The position numbers were made by a program, and so were the translations under genes. From positions 1 through 64,000 of the forward strand of contig NZ_JAOAOP010000008.1 of the NCBI RefSeq assembly GCF_030398335.1: a stretch of DNA of 64,000 nt. The letters run 5' to 3'. Under the pieces are notes generated by a model, which saw nothing but the letters and a program-made list of their open reading frames with translations, was not told the origin of the DNA and ran no database searches. The DNA is from Aquibium sp. A9E412 (lineage in GTDB: Bacteria > Pseudomonadota > Alphaproteobacteria > Rhizobiales > Rhizobiaceae). Shown here one piece after another: positions 37,151-48,494 of this stretch (position 1 is the first letter of the stretch; every line of letters begins with the position of its first letter).

Positions 37151-37729
37151 TCAGATGTTCTCGCCGGCGATCTCCTCGGCGAGCTCGGCCACCTCCTCCT
37201 GCGCCTCGCGCATCATCGGGTAGACGGCGAGCACGCGGCGATAGGCATCGAGCGCCAGAGCGTTGTCGCCGTTCGCCTTTAGGATGCCGGCGAGGCCCGC
37301 CAGCGCGCCGAAGTGGCGCGGCTCGAGCGCCAGCGTGCGGGCGATGTCGGCCATCGCCTTGGCGTGGTTGTCCATCATGAAATGTACGGTGGCGCGCCGG
37401 TTCCAGCCTTCCGCGTAGCCGGGGAACTGCACGACCACCTGGTCGAGGAAGTCGAGCGCCACGGCGAACTCGCGCTCGCGCATCGCCTTGTAGGCCCAGC
37501 GCATCAGGAGATCGGCGGTGTCGCTGCCCGAGCGGTTCCACTCTTCCTGGATGCGCCCGGCGATGCGCTTGGCCGCCGTCTCGTTGCGCTCGCGCTTGAG
37601 GTCGGCGAACAGCGTGTCGAGCCGCTCTTCGTGCTGCTGCTGAAAGGTCGGCGGACCATCGTCCGGCGCGGCGCGCGCCGGCAGGACGAACAGGAGGAAG
37701 GCGGAAAGGACGACGAAAACGCTGCGCAT
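37151..37729 (-). CDS. Exported tetratricopeptide-repeat protein
   Basis: 192 aa. A signal peptide (about residues 1-21, LFVLPARAAP) precedes TPR-like helices. The best repeats are ALDFLDQVVVQFPGYAEGWNRRATVHFM and AKAMADIARTLALEPRHFGALAGLA (in parts). A periplasmic scaffold is likely. No Shine-Dalgarno sequence precedes the ATG at 37729, and the promoter at 37736-37763 would start RNA synthesis at about that base, so translation may be leaderless. Confidence 0.85.
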   Translation of the reverse strand: MRSVFVVLSAFLLFVLPARAAPDDGPPTFQQQHEERLDTLFADLKRERNETAAKRIAGRIQEEWNRSGSDTADLLMRWAYKAMREREFAVALDFLDQVVVQFPGYAEGWNRRATVHFMMDNHAKAMADIARTLALEPRHFGALAGLAGILKANGDNALALDAYRRVLAVYPMMREAQEEVAELAEEIAGENI

Positions 37730-37735
37730 GAGGCG

Positions 37736-37763
37736 AATCTAGTCGCCCCGCGCGCAGCGTCAA
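37736..37763 (-). promoter_or_regulatory. Candidate promoter of the TPR gene (leaderless)
   Basis: On the minus strand TTGACG (37758-37763) and TAGATT (37736-37741) are 16 bases apart. Transcription is expected about seven bases further on, at or next to the ATG at 37729. Confidence 0.55.
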
Positions 37764-37802
37764 ACTGAAAAGGTCGTGAGCCGCGCCCGCCGGCGCGGGG
37801 CG

Positions 37803-37928
37803 TCAGCCCTGGCGCGCCTTGAAGCGCGGGTTGGACTTGTTGATGATGTAGACGCGGCCCTTGCGGCGCACCATGCGGTTCTCGCGGTGGCGGCTGCGCA
37901 GCGCCTTGAGCGAATTCTTGATCTTCAT
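37803..37928 (-). CDS. rpmJ: 50S ribosomal protein L36, cysteine-free form
   Basis: 41 aa ([15 protein letters not shown], then [19 protein letters not shown]). It lacks the three cysteines and one histidine of zinc-binding L36, so it is the zinc-independent C-minus type (YkgO-like) common in Rhizobiales. The ATG at 37928 is set by the conserved start. It has its own strong promoter about 80 bases upstream, so it is a single-gene unit. Confidence 0.95.
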   Translation of the reverse strand: MKIKNSLKALRSRHRENRMVRRKGRVYIINKSNPRFKARQG

Positions 37929-38008
37929 CGGGTCCGTCCGTCGGTGGCGCCCGCGAGGGGCCGAAACACAAGAGCGCGCCGGGCCGGCGCGCCGAAAGGG
38001 TCGCAGGC

Positions 38009-38037
38009 ACATAGACGATGCGCGGCGCCGGTGTCAA
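38009..38037 (-). promoter_or_regulatory. rpmJ promoter
   Basis: On the minus strand TTGACA (38032-38037), 17 bases, then CTATGT (38009-38014), close to the alphaproteobacterial consensus. The leader is about 75 bases. Confidence 0.78.
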
Positions 38038-38056
38038 CCGCCGGCCGCGCCGCCGG

Positions 38057-38707
38057 CTACTTCGCCGCGTCCTCCTCCTCCAGCGCATGGCGCATGATGA
38101 GCGGCATCTGCGAGACGGTGAAGGCGATGGTGATCGGCATGATGCCCCACACCTTGAAGGCGACCCAGAAGTCGGTCGAGAACAGCCGCCAGACCACCTC
38201 GTTGGCGAGCGCCAGGAAGATGAAGAACAGCCCCCAGCGCAGCGTCAGCTTGCGCCAGCCCTCGGCGTCGAGCCGGAAGGCGGAATCGAACACGTAGCCG
38301 AGCAGCGACTTGCCGAAGGCCAGGCCGCCGAGCAGCACCGCGGCGAACAGCGTGTTGACGATGGTCGGCTTCATCTTGATGAACACCTCGTTCTGCAGGA
38401 CGAGGGTCAGCGCGCCGAACACGAAGACGATGACGCCGGAGACCAGCGGCATGATCGGCACCGTGCGCGTCAGCGCCCAGGAGGTGCCGAGCGCCAGCGC
38501 CGTGGCGACCATGAACAGGCCGGTGGCGATGAACAGCGGGCCGCCGAGCGCGCCCAGCGCCGGCACCGTATCGGCCAGCCACGCGCCGCGCGCATTGGCG
38601 AAGAAGAAGACGAGCAGCGGGCCGAGCTCGAGCGCCAGCTTGAGCAGCGGGTTGAGCACCTTGCGCTCGGGATCGGAGGGGTCGCGCTCGAACAGGCGCT
38701 GCGTCAT
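38057..38707 (-). CDS. yciB: Intracellular septation protein A family (YciB)
   Basis: 216 aa, about five or six membrane segments, YciB/IspZ family (inner-membrane protein that affects septation and cell envelope). The family marks are [41 protein letters not shown] (in parts) and [21 protein letters not shown]. The ATG overlaps the ftsY stop by four bases, making it the last gene of the dapF-mtaB-ftsY-yciB operon. Confidence 0.94.
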   Translation of the reverse strand: MTQRLFERDPSDPERKVLNPLLKLALELGPLLVFFFANARGAWLADTVPALGALGGPLFIATGLFMVATALALGTSWALTRTVPIMPLVSGVIVFVFGALTLVLQNEVFIKMKPTIVNTLFAAVLLGGLAFGKSLLGYVFDSAFRLDAEGWRKLTLRWGLFFIFLALANEVVWRLFSTDFWVAFKVWGIMPITIAFTVSQMPLIMRHALEEEDAAK

Positions 38708-40395
38708 GGGTTCACTCCCGCGATCGCCCGGGCGAAGTCGCCGGCCGAGAAGGGTTCGAGATCGTCGACCTGCTCGCCGACGCCGATGAAGTAGACCGGC
38801 AGCTTGTGCTTGGCGGCGATGGCCACGAGGATGCCGCCGCGCGCGGTGCCGTCGAGCTTGGTCATCACCAGGCCGTTGACGCCGGCGACGTTCCTGAAGA
38901 TCTCGACCTGGCTGAGCGCGTTCTGGCCGGTCGTGGCGTCGACCGTCTGCAGCACCGTGTGCGGCGCCTCGGGGTCGTGCCGGCCGAGCACGCGGACGAT
39001 CTTCTCCAGCTCGGCCATCAGCTCGGCCTTGTTCTGCAGCCGGCCGGCGGTGTCGATGATGAGCACGTCGCTGCCGGCCGCGCGCGCCTTCTCGAAGGCA
39101 TCCCAGGCGAGGCCCGCGGCATCGGCGCCGAGCTTGGAGGCGACGACCGGCGAGCCGGTGCGCTCGCCCCAGATCTTGAGCTGCTCGATGGCCGCGGCAC
39201 GGAAGGTGTCGCCGGCCGCCAGCATCACCGACAGGCCGCCCTCGGTGAGCTTGGCGGCGAGCTTGCCGATGGTCGTCGTCTTGCCGGTGCCGTTGACGCC
39301 GACCACCAGGATGACGTGCGGCTTGTGCGACAGGTCGAGCTCGAGCGGCAGGGCGACCGGCGCCAGCACCTTCTCCACCTCGTCGGCCATCACCGTGCGT
39401 ACCTCGTCCTCCGAGACGTCGCGGCCGTAGCGGCCGGCGGCCAGCGCGTCGGTGACGCGCATCGCCGTCTCCAGGCCGAGATCGGCGCGCAGCAGCACGT
39501 CCTCCAGATCCTGCAGTGTGTCCTCGTCGAGCCGCCGCTTGGTGAAGACGCCGGAGATGCTGTCCTTGAGCTCGCGCGAGGAGCGCGACAGGCCGTCGCG
39601 CAGGCGCTGCACCCAGGACGGCCGCGCATCCGGCGCGGCCGGCTGCGGCGCGGCGTCCGCCGGGCGCTCGACCGTGCGCGCCACCGTCACCCGGCCGGGC
39701 GCGGCGGGCGCCTCGGCTTCGGGCGCGGGCGGTGCGGCCGGCGGCGCGGGTTCGACAGAGGGCCCGGGTTCCACCGACGGCGCGGCAGCGGCGGGCGGCT
39801 CGGCCGGTGTCGTGCCGGCCCGCGGCGCCTCCGGCGATGCCGGTTCGGCGTCGGGCCGTCGCGGCTCGTCGGCGGCCGGCTTCGCCTCGGTGCGCGGCGG
39901 CGGCGGCGCGGGTTCGGGTTCGGGCTCCGGTTCCGGCGCGGCCACCGGCTCGGGCTCGGGCTCGGGCTCGGGGGGCGCTGCCCTCTCGGTCTCCGGTTCG
40001 GCCGCGCGGTCCGGCGTCTCGGCGGCTGCCGGCGCGGGCTCCTCCGGCGCGGCAGGAGCCGGCGTCGGTTCGGGCTCGACCGTGTCGATCGGCTGGGCCG
40101 GGCCGACCTGCGGCGCGGCGCCGGCGGGCGCGTCGGGCCGGGCGTGCGGCGCGGCGGGCGCGTCTGGCGCCTCCGGTGGCTCCGGCGCGGCCGGGGTTTC
40201 GTCCGTTTGCGGTGCGGCCGGCTCGCCGCGGTCGTCGGCCGGCGCTTGGCTCTCGGGGGCGTGTGGCGGGTGCCCGGCGGCGGGCTCCGCCGTCGCTTCG
40301 GCCGCGGCGTCGGGCGCGGCCTCGCCCTCCGGCGGGCGTTCCTCGACCTCCTTCTTGCCGAAGGAGAAGAACTTCTTGATCAGTCCGAGCGCCAT
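38704..40395 (-). CDS. ftsY: Signal recognition particle receptor FtsY
   Basis: 563 aa SRP receptor GTPase that docks ribosome-SRP complexes at the membrane. The NG domain (about residues 260-563) has the P-loop [26 protein letters not shown], and [11 protein letters not shown] 230-residue N-terminal A domain precedes it: acidic, Pro/Ala/Glu-rich, with tandem EPEP and APE-type repeats, longer than in most bacteria. A short basic start ([16 protein letters not shown]) may contact the membrane. It overlaps yciB and is 12 bases downstream of mtaB. Confidence 0.96.
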   Translation of the reverse strand: MALGLIKKFFSFGKKEVEERPPEGEAAPDAAAEATAEPAAGHPPHAPESQAPADDRGEPAAPQTDETPAAPEPPEAPDAPAAPHARPDAPAGAAPQVGPAQPIDTVEPEPTPAPAAPEEPAPAAAETPDRAAEPETERAAPPEPEPEPEPVAAPEPEPEPEPAPPPPRTEAKPAADEPRRPDAEPASPEAPRAGTTPAEPPAAAAPSVEPGPSVEPAPPAAPPAPEAEAPAAPGRVTVARTVERPADAAPQPAAPDARPSWVQRLRDGLSRSSRELKDSISGVFTKRRLDEDTLQDLEDVLLRADLGLETAMRVTDALAAGRYGRDVSEDEVRTVMADEVEKVLAPVALPLELDLSHKPHVILVVGVNGTGKTTTIGKLAAKLTEGGLSVMLAAGDTFRAAAIEQLKIWGERTGSPVVASKLGADAAGLAWDAFEKARAAGSDVLIIDTAGRLQNKAELMAELEKIVRVLGRHDPEAPHTVLQTVDATTGQNALSQVEIFRNVAGVNGLVMTKLDGTARGGILVAIAAKHKLPVYFIGVGEQVDDLEPFSAGDFARAIAGVNP

Positions 40396-40407
40396 GAAGT
40401 CTCCCGG

Positions 40408-41687
<1,280 letters not shown>

Positions 41688-41688
<1 letters not shown>

Positions 41689-42569
41689 CAGGCCGCCCCC
41701 TCGACGTCGCGCTGCCAGGCGCCCGTGGCCGGGTCGAAACGGCCGGAGAACTCCCACTCGGCCGGACCGGTCATGACGACGTGGTCGTCGTCGCGCCAGA
41801 CGATGGCGAGCGGGCCGCCCGGCACCGTGACGGTGACGCTGCGCCCGGTGCGCCCGGTGCGCGCGGCCGCCACCGCCGCCGCGCAGGCGGCCGAGCCGCA
41901 GGCGCGCGTCAGCCCGGCGCCGCGCTCCCAGGTGCGCATGGTGATGGCGTCGGGCGCGGTGACGCGGGCGACGGTGATGTTGGCGCGGGCGGGAAACATC
42001 GGGTGATGCTCGAGCAGCGGGCCGAGCCGCGCCAGGTCGTAGGCCCACACGTCGTCGTCGACGAAGAAGACGGCGTGCGGATTGCCCATCGAGACGACGG
42101 CCGGCGAATGCAGCACCGGCGCGTCGATCGGCCCGACCTGCAGCTCGATGGCGCGGGTGTCGGCGAACGGCTCGGCGAGCGGGATGTCCTGCCAGGCGAA
42201 GCGCGGCCGGCCCATGTCGACCGAGATGGTGCCGTCGGCATGCTCCTCGGCGTCGAGCACGCCGGCCGGCGTCTCGAAGGTGAAGCGGCGGCGGCCGGTC
42301 TCGGCGGCCAGCGCCTGCACCACGCAGCGCATGCCGTTGCCGCAGGCCTCGGCGCGCGAGCCGTCGGCGTTGAGGATGTCGATGTAGTTCTGCGTGCCTT
42401 CCGCGCGCGGGTCGTGGATCGCCATGATCTGGTCGAACGCGGTCGCCGGATCGGCGGCGAGCGCGCGCGCGGCCTGCGGGCTGACGCGGTCCGTTCGACC
42501 GCGCATGTCGGCCACGAGGATCGCGTTGCCGAGCCCGTTCATTTTCGCGAACTGAACCTTTTCCGCCAT
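41688..42569 (-). CDS. dapF: Diaminopimelate epimerase
   Basis: 293 aa, PLP-independent epimerase making meso-DAP for lysine and peptidoglycan. The two catalytic cysteines are in ACGNGMRC and RACGSAAC. The conserved start is [16 protein letters not shown] (N-terminal substrate loop). First gene of the operon dapF-mtaB-ftsY-yciB, with the same order as in many Rhizobiales. Confidence 0.96.
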
Positions 42570-42642
42570 GCAGGCACCATTCCGGAAGGATCTGGCGCCT
42601 ATATGGCGGATCGCACGGCGAATTGCCAGCCGCCCGCCCGGC

Positions 42643-42804
42643 TCAGGCGATGGCGACGATGCCGAGCAGCACCAGGAGGAACAGGATCAGCACGATGCCG
42701 ATCAGGATCTTGGCGCCGGTCATCGCCGCGCCGGCGATGCTGTTCATGCCGAGCAGGCCGGCCACGGCCGCGATCACCAGAAGAATGAGAATCCATTTGA
42801 GCAT
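42643..42804 (-). CDS. DUF1328 small membrane protein
   Basis: 53 aa, two hydrophobic helices (about 4-20 and 31-52) separated by a short [14 protein letters not shown] loop, the DUF1328/YtjA pattern (starts MLKW). Members are often stress-induced in Rhizobiales; the mechanism is unknown. A very strong GGAGGGG lies before the ATG at 42804, unlike the weak sites of most genes here. Confidence 0.9.
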   Translation of the reverse strand: MLKWILILLVIAAVAGLLGMNSIAGAAMTGAKILIGIVLILFLLVLLGIVAIA

Positions 42805-42910
42805 GTCAGGCCCCTCCGGTTGTGCCGCCCGACCGGCCGCCTGGCGCGGCCGGGGCGACGGTTGATGCAACGCGGCCGCCGCCGCTTTGTTCCCGCCGCT
42901 GCCCTGCGGC

Positions 42911-43489
42911 TCAGCGCTCGGCCACCGAGAAGGGCAGCGCGAACCGGGCGCGCTTGTCGGAATGCCGGTCGCGGACCGTGAAGCGCGCCACGTAGTCGCC
43001 GGCCGGCGCGCCGTCGAGCTCGACGGTGATGGTGAACTGCACCTCGCGGTTGCGGTAGCGCACGGGCAGCGACAGATTGAGGAAATCCTCCTGCGCGAAC
43101 AGCGTCGTGCCGAGCGGGTTCTCGATCGCCAGGTCGAGGTCGGCGTTGATCTCCAGGCTGCCGACGCGGTTGCGGCCATAGGCGAGGCCGATCGGCTCGA
43201 CATAGACCTTGAGCGGCTCGCCCGGCGCCAGCGCGCTGTCTTCGCGCTCGACATAGAGGCCGTAGCCGGAGGCGCTCTCCACCGGCACGACCTTGCGGAA
43301 GACGAGCGGCGCACGGCGCCAGATCTCCTCCATCGCCCGGTCGAGCGCCTCGACCGCGGCGACCGGCTCGCCGGCCTCGAGCAGCCGTTCGGCCTCCTCG
43401 GCCTGCTCGACGATGGGCCCCGCGGCGGCCGGCGCGGCGGCGAGGATCAGCGCCGCGGCGAGGGCGGCTGACGGCAGTCGGCGATGCAT
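42911..43489 (-). CDS. Exported protein of unknown function
   Basis: 192 aa. The signal peptide ends near residue 23 (AAPAAAGPIV). A short helical segment (EEAERLLEAGEPVAAVEALDRAMEEIW, TPR-like, in parts) is followed by a beta-rich domain with GEPLKVYVEPIGLAYGRN and VQFTITVELDGAPAGDYVARF. I do not recognise the family. AAGGGG eight bases upstream sets the ATG at 43489. Confidence 0.8.
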   Translation of the reverse strand: MHRRLPSAALAAALILAAAPAAAGPIVEQAEEAERLLEAGEPVAAVEALDRAMEEIWRRAPLVFRKVVPVESASGYGLYVEREDSALAPGEPLKVYVEPIGLAYGRNRVGSLEINADLDLAIENPLGTTLFAQEDFLNLSLPVRYRNREVQFTITVELDGAPAGDYVARFTVRDRHSDKRARFALPFSVAER

Positions 43490-43638
43490 GTGACGGACCC
43501 CTTCCCCCAAAGGACGTTCGTCTCAGTCTATAGCATGTCGCGGCCCGGTGGACTCCCCCGCGGTTGCACGCCTGCGGCGGGCCCGACAACCCGGGACCGC
43601 GTTGTCGGGCGATGCCGCCGCCCGCCCGCCGGCGCGGC

Positions 43639-44718
43639 TCAGACGGCCGGCTGCGGCACGTCCCACACCTCGCCCGGCCGCATGGCGCGAAAGCGCGGCG
43701 GCGCCACGCCGGCCGCCCGCAGCGCGGCGTCGAGACGCTGGCGCGGCTCCTCGATCGGCTCGTTGGTGAGCTGGAAGGTGCCCCAGTGATGGCCGGCGGC
43801 GAACGCGGCGCCGCACAGCGCGAAGCCGGCCACCGCCTCGTCGGGATCCTGGTGCTGGCCCTGCATGAACCAGCGCGGCGCATAGGCGCCGACCGGCAGC
43901 AGCGCGAGCCGGAAGCCGCCGTGCCGCGCCGCGGCGGCCCGGTAGTTGATGCCGTCGTGGAAGCCGGTGTCGCCGACGCAGTAGACCTTGCCGGCCGGAC
44001 CGTCGACGACGAAGCCGGCCCACAGCGCCATGCGCCGGTCGGTCATGCCGCGCGCCGACCAGTGGTGCACCGGCTCGACATGGACGGTCGCCGGGCCGAC
44101 GGCGAGGCTGTCGCCCCAGTCGTGCGCGCGCACCTTCAGCCCCGGCACCGCATCGGCCAGGATGGCGTCGTTGCCGAGCGGCGTGACGACCAGCGGGTCG
44201 TGCGCGGCGCGCAGGCGGGCGAGGGTGGCGACGTCCATGTGGTCGTAGTGGTTGTGCGTGAGAAGCACGAGATCGACCGGCGGCAGGTCGTCGAAGGCGA
44301 TGCCCGGCGGGTTGACGCGGCGCGGCCCGGCGAAGCCGACCGGCGAGGCGCGCTGCGACCACACCGGATCGGTCAGGATGTTGAGGCCGGCCGTCTGCAC
44401 CAGCAGGGTGGCGTGGCCGACCATGGTAACGCGCAGGCCGGTGCCGTCGACGCGCGGCACCGGGCGCGCCGGCGGATGCGGGCTCGGCCAGGCGGCCGGC
44501 CACGCCGCCTTGCCGCCGCCGAGCTGCCAGCGCAGCAGGTCGGCGAAGTGGCGCGGCGGCGTGCCGTCGGGGTTGAAGAAGACGCGGCCGTCGAAATGGT
44601 CGCTCGGCGGCCCGTCGTAATAGGCATTGGCGCGGCCGCGGCCGACCGTCAGCCCGCTGACCGCCAGCGCGCCGAGGCCGCCGAGGCCGACCGTGGTGAG
44701 AAGCTTGCGCCGGTTCAT
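43639..44718 (-). CDS. MBL-fold metal-dependent hydrolase (NAPE-PLD/UlaG-like), exported
   Basis: 359 aa. The N-terminus MNRRKLLTTVG plus a hydrophobic stretch looks like a Tat signal. The metallo-beta-lactamase motif is LLTHNHYDHMD, with later metal histidines/aspartate in VEPVHHW, VGDTGFHDG and AAGHHWGTFQLT. HATLLVQTAGLNILTDPVWSQRASP is typical of the NAPE-PLD/RomA-like subgroup (in parts), which includes lipid-active and outer-membrane-biogenesis-linked enzymes. The substrate is unknown. It stands alone, divergent from the VOC gene. Confidence 0.88.
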   Translation of the reverse strand: MNRRKLLTTVGLGGLGALAVSGLTVGRGRANAYYDGPPSDHFDGRVFFNPDGTPPRHFADLLRWQLGGGKAAWPAAWPSPHPPARPVPRVDGTGLRVTMVGHATLLVQTAGLNILTDPVWSQRASPVGFAGPRRVNPPGIAFDDLPPVDLVLLTHNHYDHMDVATLARLRAAHDPLVVTPLGNDAILADAVPGLKVRAHDWGDSLAVGPATVHVEPVHHWSARGMTDRRMALWAGFVVDGPAGKVYCVGDTGFHDGINYRAAAARHGGFRLALLPVGAYAPRWFMQGQHQDPDEAVAGFALCGAAFAAGHHWGTFQLTNEPIEEPRQRLDAALRAAGVAPPRFRAMRPGEVWDVPQPAV

Positions 44719-44849
44719 CAACCTCAAGATAGGCCGGGCCGGCGGCCGCGCAAGCGCCTCTGGCCGCACCGCCGGCGGCGCGCTGGCCGTTGCGGGCCGC
44801 GCCGCATGGCGGCAGGATCGCCGCGGTCGCGGGAACGGAGGATGCCGCC

Positions 44850-45314
44850 TTGGCCAAGAAGCGCACGGGCGAGCCGTGGATGCCGGCGGCGGCGTTCGGC
44901 CGCTCGCTGCCGCGCGGCGTGGGGCTCAACCTGCTGGTCGCCGAGGTGGCGCCGATGGCCGCCTTCTGGCGCGACGTGCTCGGCGCCGGCATCGTCTATG
45001 CCGACGCCGACTTCTGCGCGCTGGAATGCCTCGGCTCGGTGGTCCTGCTGCACGCCGACCACAGCTATCTCGACCATCCCATGCACGGCATCGCCGCGGT
45101 CGAGGCGCGCGGCGCCGGCCTCGAGGTGCGGCTCTACGGCCTCGACCCCGACGCCGCGGAGGCGCGCGCCCGGGCGGCCGGCGCCGACATCCTGGCCGGC
45201 GCGGCCGACAAACCGCACGGCCTGCGCGAGTGCCACATCCTCGGGCCGCACGGCTATGTCTTCGTGCCGTCCCTGCCCAGCGGCGAGAATGAGCCCGGCG
45301 AAACGCGATCTTAA
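44850..45314 (+). CDS. VOC/glyoxalase-fold family protein
   Basis: 154 aa. Two vicinal-oxygen-chelate half-modules: VGLNLLVAEVAPMAAFWRDVLG at the start and GLRECHILGPHGYVFV at the end (in parts). A metal-binding pair is not obvious, so it may be a binding protein or dioxygenase-like enzyme of unknown substrate. No ATG fits well: a TTG at 44850 has GGAGG eight bases upstream and is preferred; ATG at 44880 is the alternative. Confidence 0.75.
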   Translation: MAKKRTGEPWMPAAAFGRSLPRGVGLNLLVAEVAPMAAFWRDVLGAGIVYADADFCALECLGSVVLLHADHSYLDHPMHGIAAVEARGAGLEVRLYGLDPDAAEARARAAGADILAGAADKPHGLRECHILGPHGYVFVPSLPSGENEPGETRS

Positions 45315-45325
45315 CCCTCCGGGGG

Positions 45326-45354
45326 CTGTCATTTCCCCAACATCGCCATTATTT
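45326..45354 (+). promoter_or_regulatory. Possible omp19-like promoter
   Basis: CTGTCA (45326-45331) and TTATTT (45349-45354) are 17 bases apart in an unusually AT-rich stretch ahead of the lipoprotein gene. The predicted leader is about 50 bases. Confidence 0.35.
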
Positions 45355-45413
45355 TGCCGCTTCAACGGGAACCGAAGGGGCCAGCGCTTGTTGTGGCTTC
45401 CACGGAGGACGGG

Positions 45414-45947
45414 ATGAATTTGACCAAGACCGGCGTCGTCGCCGTTTCGCTCGCGACGCTGTTTCTCGCCGGCTGCCAGACCGAACGGCTGTCGCCGATG
45501 GCCGGGCGTGCGCCCGCGCCGCTGCCGCCGGCGCCGTCCGGCACGGTGACGCAGGGCCAGCTTCCGCCGCCCACGACGCCGGATGCCAGCGAGTTTCCCG
45601 AGGCGCCGGGCGCCGGCGAGGAGACGCAGGTCGCCGCGCTCGACCCCGAGGCGGCCGCCAGCGCGCCGGACATCACCGCCGGCAGCGTCGCCGGCGTGTG
45701 GAGCGTCAACGTCGCCGGCCAGAGCTGCCGCGTGGCGACGCCGCAGACCAAGTTCGGCGAGGGCTTCCGTGCCGGCCCGCTGCGTTGTCCGGCCCCGCTC
45801 GACAGCGTCAAGTCGTGGAACGTCAGCGGCAAGCAGCTCGCGCTCTACGACGAGACCGGCAGCGTCATCGCCCGGCTCTATTCGTCCGGCGCCGAGCGCT
45901 TCGACGGCCAGACGACGGACGGCCAGCCGGTCTCGCTGAGCCGCTAG
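45414..45947 (+). CDS. Omp19-type outer-membrane lipoprotein, protease inhibitor (Inh) domain
   Basis: 177 aa, the same length as Brucella Omp19 as I remember it. The lipobox is FLAGCQ (Cys near residue 21). A Pro-rich linker follows, then the Inh domain: AGVWSVNVAGQSCRVATPQT, GFRAGPLRCP, and a C-terminus GRFDGQTT-like (ERFDGQTTDGQPVSLSR) nearly matching Omp19. Two cysteines (SCRVA, RCPAP) form the family disulfide. Omp19 inhibits proteases at the cell surface. GGAGG lies five bases before the ATG at 45414. Confidence 0.92.
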   Translation: MNLTKTGVVAVSLATLFLAGCQTERLSPMAGRAPAPLPPAPSGTVTQGQLPPPTTPDASEFPEAPGAGEETQVAALDPEAAASAPDITAGSVAGVWSVNVAGQSCRVATPQTKFGEGFRAGPLRCPAPLDSVKSWNVSGKQLALYDETGSVIARLYSSGAERFDGQTTDGQPVSLSR

Positions 45948-46101
45948 GCCATGCTGCCGAACAGCGCGAGGCGGCCTGCGGCCGGCGTGATCGCCGCCCG
46001 CCGCGACCGTGCCGCATGGCGGCGCTGCCGGGCGTTCCGGCCCGGCCGCACCATGCGCTAGCCGCCCGCTTCCCCCGAGACGCCAGCCGGTCCGACTGCC
46101 C

Positions 46102-47289
46102 ATGGCCCTGCGCGACGCCCCCGCGACGCACCCGACGGTCCTCGAGCGCTACCTGCACCTGGTCGAGCGCGGCGCGCTGGCGCGCGATCCCGCCCAGGTC
46201 GAGGCGGCGAAGGCCTTCGACCGGCTGATCGACGACATCGTCGCCCGGCGGCTGGCGCGCAAGTCGAGCGCGCTCGGCTGGCTGTTCGCCCGGCGCCGGC
46301 CGGGCCGCGAGCCGGTCGAGGGGCTCTACGTGCACGGCGGCGTCGGCCGCGGCAAGACGATGCTGATGGACATCTTCTTCACGCTGCTGCCGGTCGAGCG
46401 CAAGCGGCGCGTGCACTTCAACGACTTCATGGCCGACGTGCACGACCGCATCGCGCGCCACCGCGCGGCGGTGAAGGCGGGCGAGGCGCGCGAGGACGAC
46501 CCGATCCCGCCGGTCGCGCGGGCGATCGCGCGCGAGGCGTGGGTGCTGTGCTTCGACGAGTTCTCGGTCGCCGACATCGCCGACGCCATGATCCTGTCGC
46601 GGCTGTTCTCGGCGCTGTTCGAGGAAGGCGTGGCGCTTGCCGCCACCTCCAACGTGGCGCCCGACGATCTTTACCGCGACGGGCTCAACCGCGGCCTGTT
46701 CGAGCCCTTCATCGCGCTGCTCAAGCGCCACGCCCGCGTGCTCAGGCTGGCCGCGGCGACCGACTACCGGCTGGAGAAGCTGAGCCGGCTGCCCGTCTAC
46801 ATGACGCCGCTCGGCCCGGAGGCGGACCGCCAGATGGACGCCGCCTGGGCGGCGGCGACCGAGGGGATGACGGAGGCGCCGGCGAGCGTGACGGTGAAGG
46901 GCCGCAAGGTCCGCGTGCCGCGCGCGGCCGGCCAGATGGCGCGCTTCTCGTTCGCCGATCTGTGCGAGAAGCCGCTGGCGGCGCGCGACTACCTGGCGCT
47001 CGCCGAGCGCTACGACACCGTCTTCATCGACGGCGTGCCGGTGCTCGACGACGGCCAGCGCAACGCCGCAAAGCGCTTCATCCTGCTGATCGACACGCTT
47101 TACGACAAGCAGATCCGGCTGGTGATGAGCGCGGCGGCCGAGCCCGACGCGCTCTACCGCGGCCGCACCGGCAACGAAGCCTTCGAGTTCCGCCGCACCG
47201 CCTCGCGCATCGCCGAGATGCGCAGCCATGGCTGGGGCGTCGACAGTGCGGCGGCCGGTGACGCCGGGACGGCCGCAGGGTCCCGGTGA
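46102..47289 (+). CDS. zapE: Cell division protein ZapE (AFG1-like ATPase)
   Basis: 395 aa AAA-type ATPase of the AFG1/ZapE family, which acts at the Z-ring and in quality control of membrane proteins. Walker A is GGVGRGKTMLMD, Walker B VLCFDEFSVADIADAM, and sensor-1 region ATSNVAPDDLYRDGLNR. The ATG at 46102 opens the conserved N-terminus. It lies just upstream of mdh, an order conserved in many alphaproteobacteria, but a long leader with dyads separates the two. Confidence 0.94.
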   Translation: MALRDAPATHPTVLERYLHLVERGALARDPAQVEAAKAFDRLIDDIVARRLARKSSALGWLFARRRPGREPVEGLYVHGGVGRGKTMLMDIFFTLLPVERKRRVHFNDFMADVHDRIARHRAAVKAGEAREDDPIPPVARAIAREAWVLCFDEFSVADIADAMILSRLFSALFEEGVALAATSNVAPDDLYRDGLNRGLFEPFIALLKRHARVLRLAAATDYRLEKLSRLPVYMTPLGPEADRQMDAAWAAATEGMTEAPASVTVKGRKVRVPRAAGQMARFSFADLCEKPLAARDYLALAERYDTVFIDGVPVLDDGQRNAAKRFILLIDTLYDKQIRLVMSAAAEPDALYRGRTGNEAFEFRRTASRIAEMRSHGWGVDSAAAGDAGTAAGSR

Positions 47290-47303
47290 GATGGCCGGAC
47301 ATT

Positions 47304-47319
47304 CTTACGTTTACGTAAG
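47304..47319. promoter_or_regulatory. 16-bp dyad, probable operator before mdh
   Basis: A perfect 7-bp inverted repeat, CTTACGT-TT-ACGTAAG, at 47304-47319 in an AT-rich gap between zapE and mdh. The shape resembles spaced MerR-family operators, and my memory of LiuR-type sites is similar but unverified. Confidence 0.55.
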
Positions 47320-47331
47320 ATCATTTTTGTG

Positions 47332-47369
47332 CAACCGATTGAAATCCTTTGGTGTCAAGGTATCGGTTG
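47332..47369 (+). promoter_or_regulatory. Leader dyad overlapping the probable mdh promoter
   Basis: CAACCGAT (47332-47339) and ATCGGTTG (47362-47369) are perfect 8-base arms 22 bases apart. A candidate promoter, TTGAAA (47339-47344) and TATCGG (47361-47366), lies across the same bases. The dyad may therefore be an operator covering the promoter, or an RNA hairpin if transcription starts further upstream. Confidence 0.4.
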
Positions 47370-47408
47370 AATCTTTCGCCGGTCCCGTCTATGCCGTGCG
47401 GGACCTGA

Positions 47409-48461
<1,053 letters not shown>

Positions 48462-48494
48462 CCGGCCGGACAGGATCGAAGGAGCGCCGCAGCG

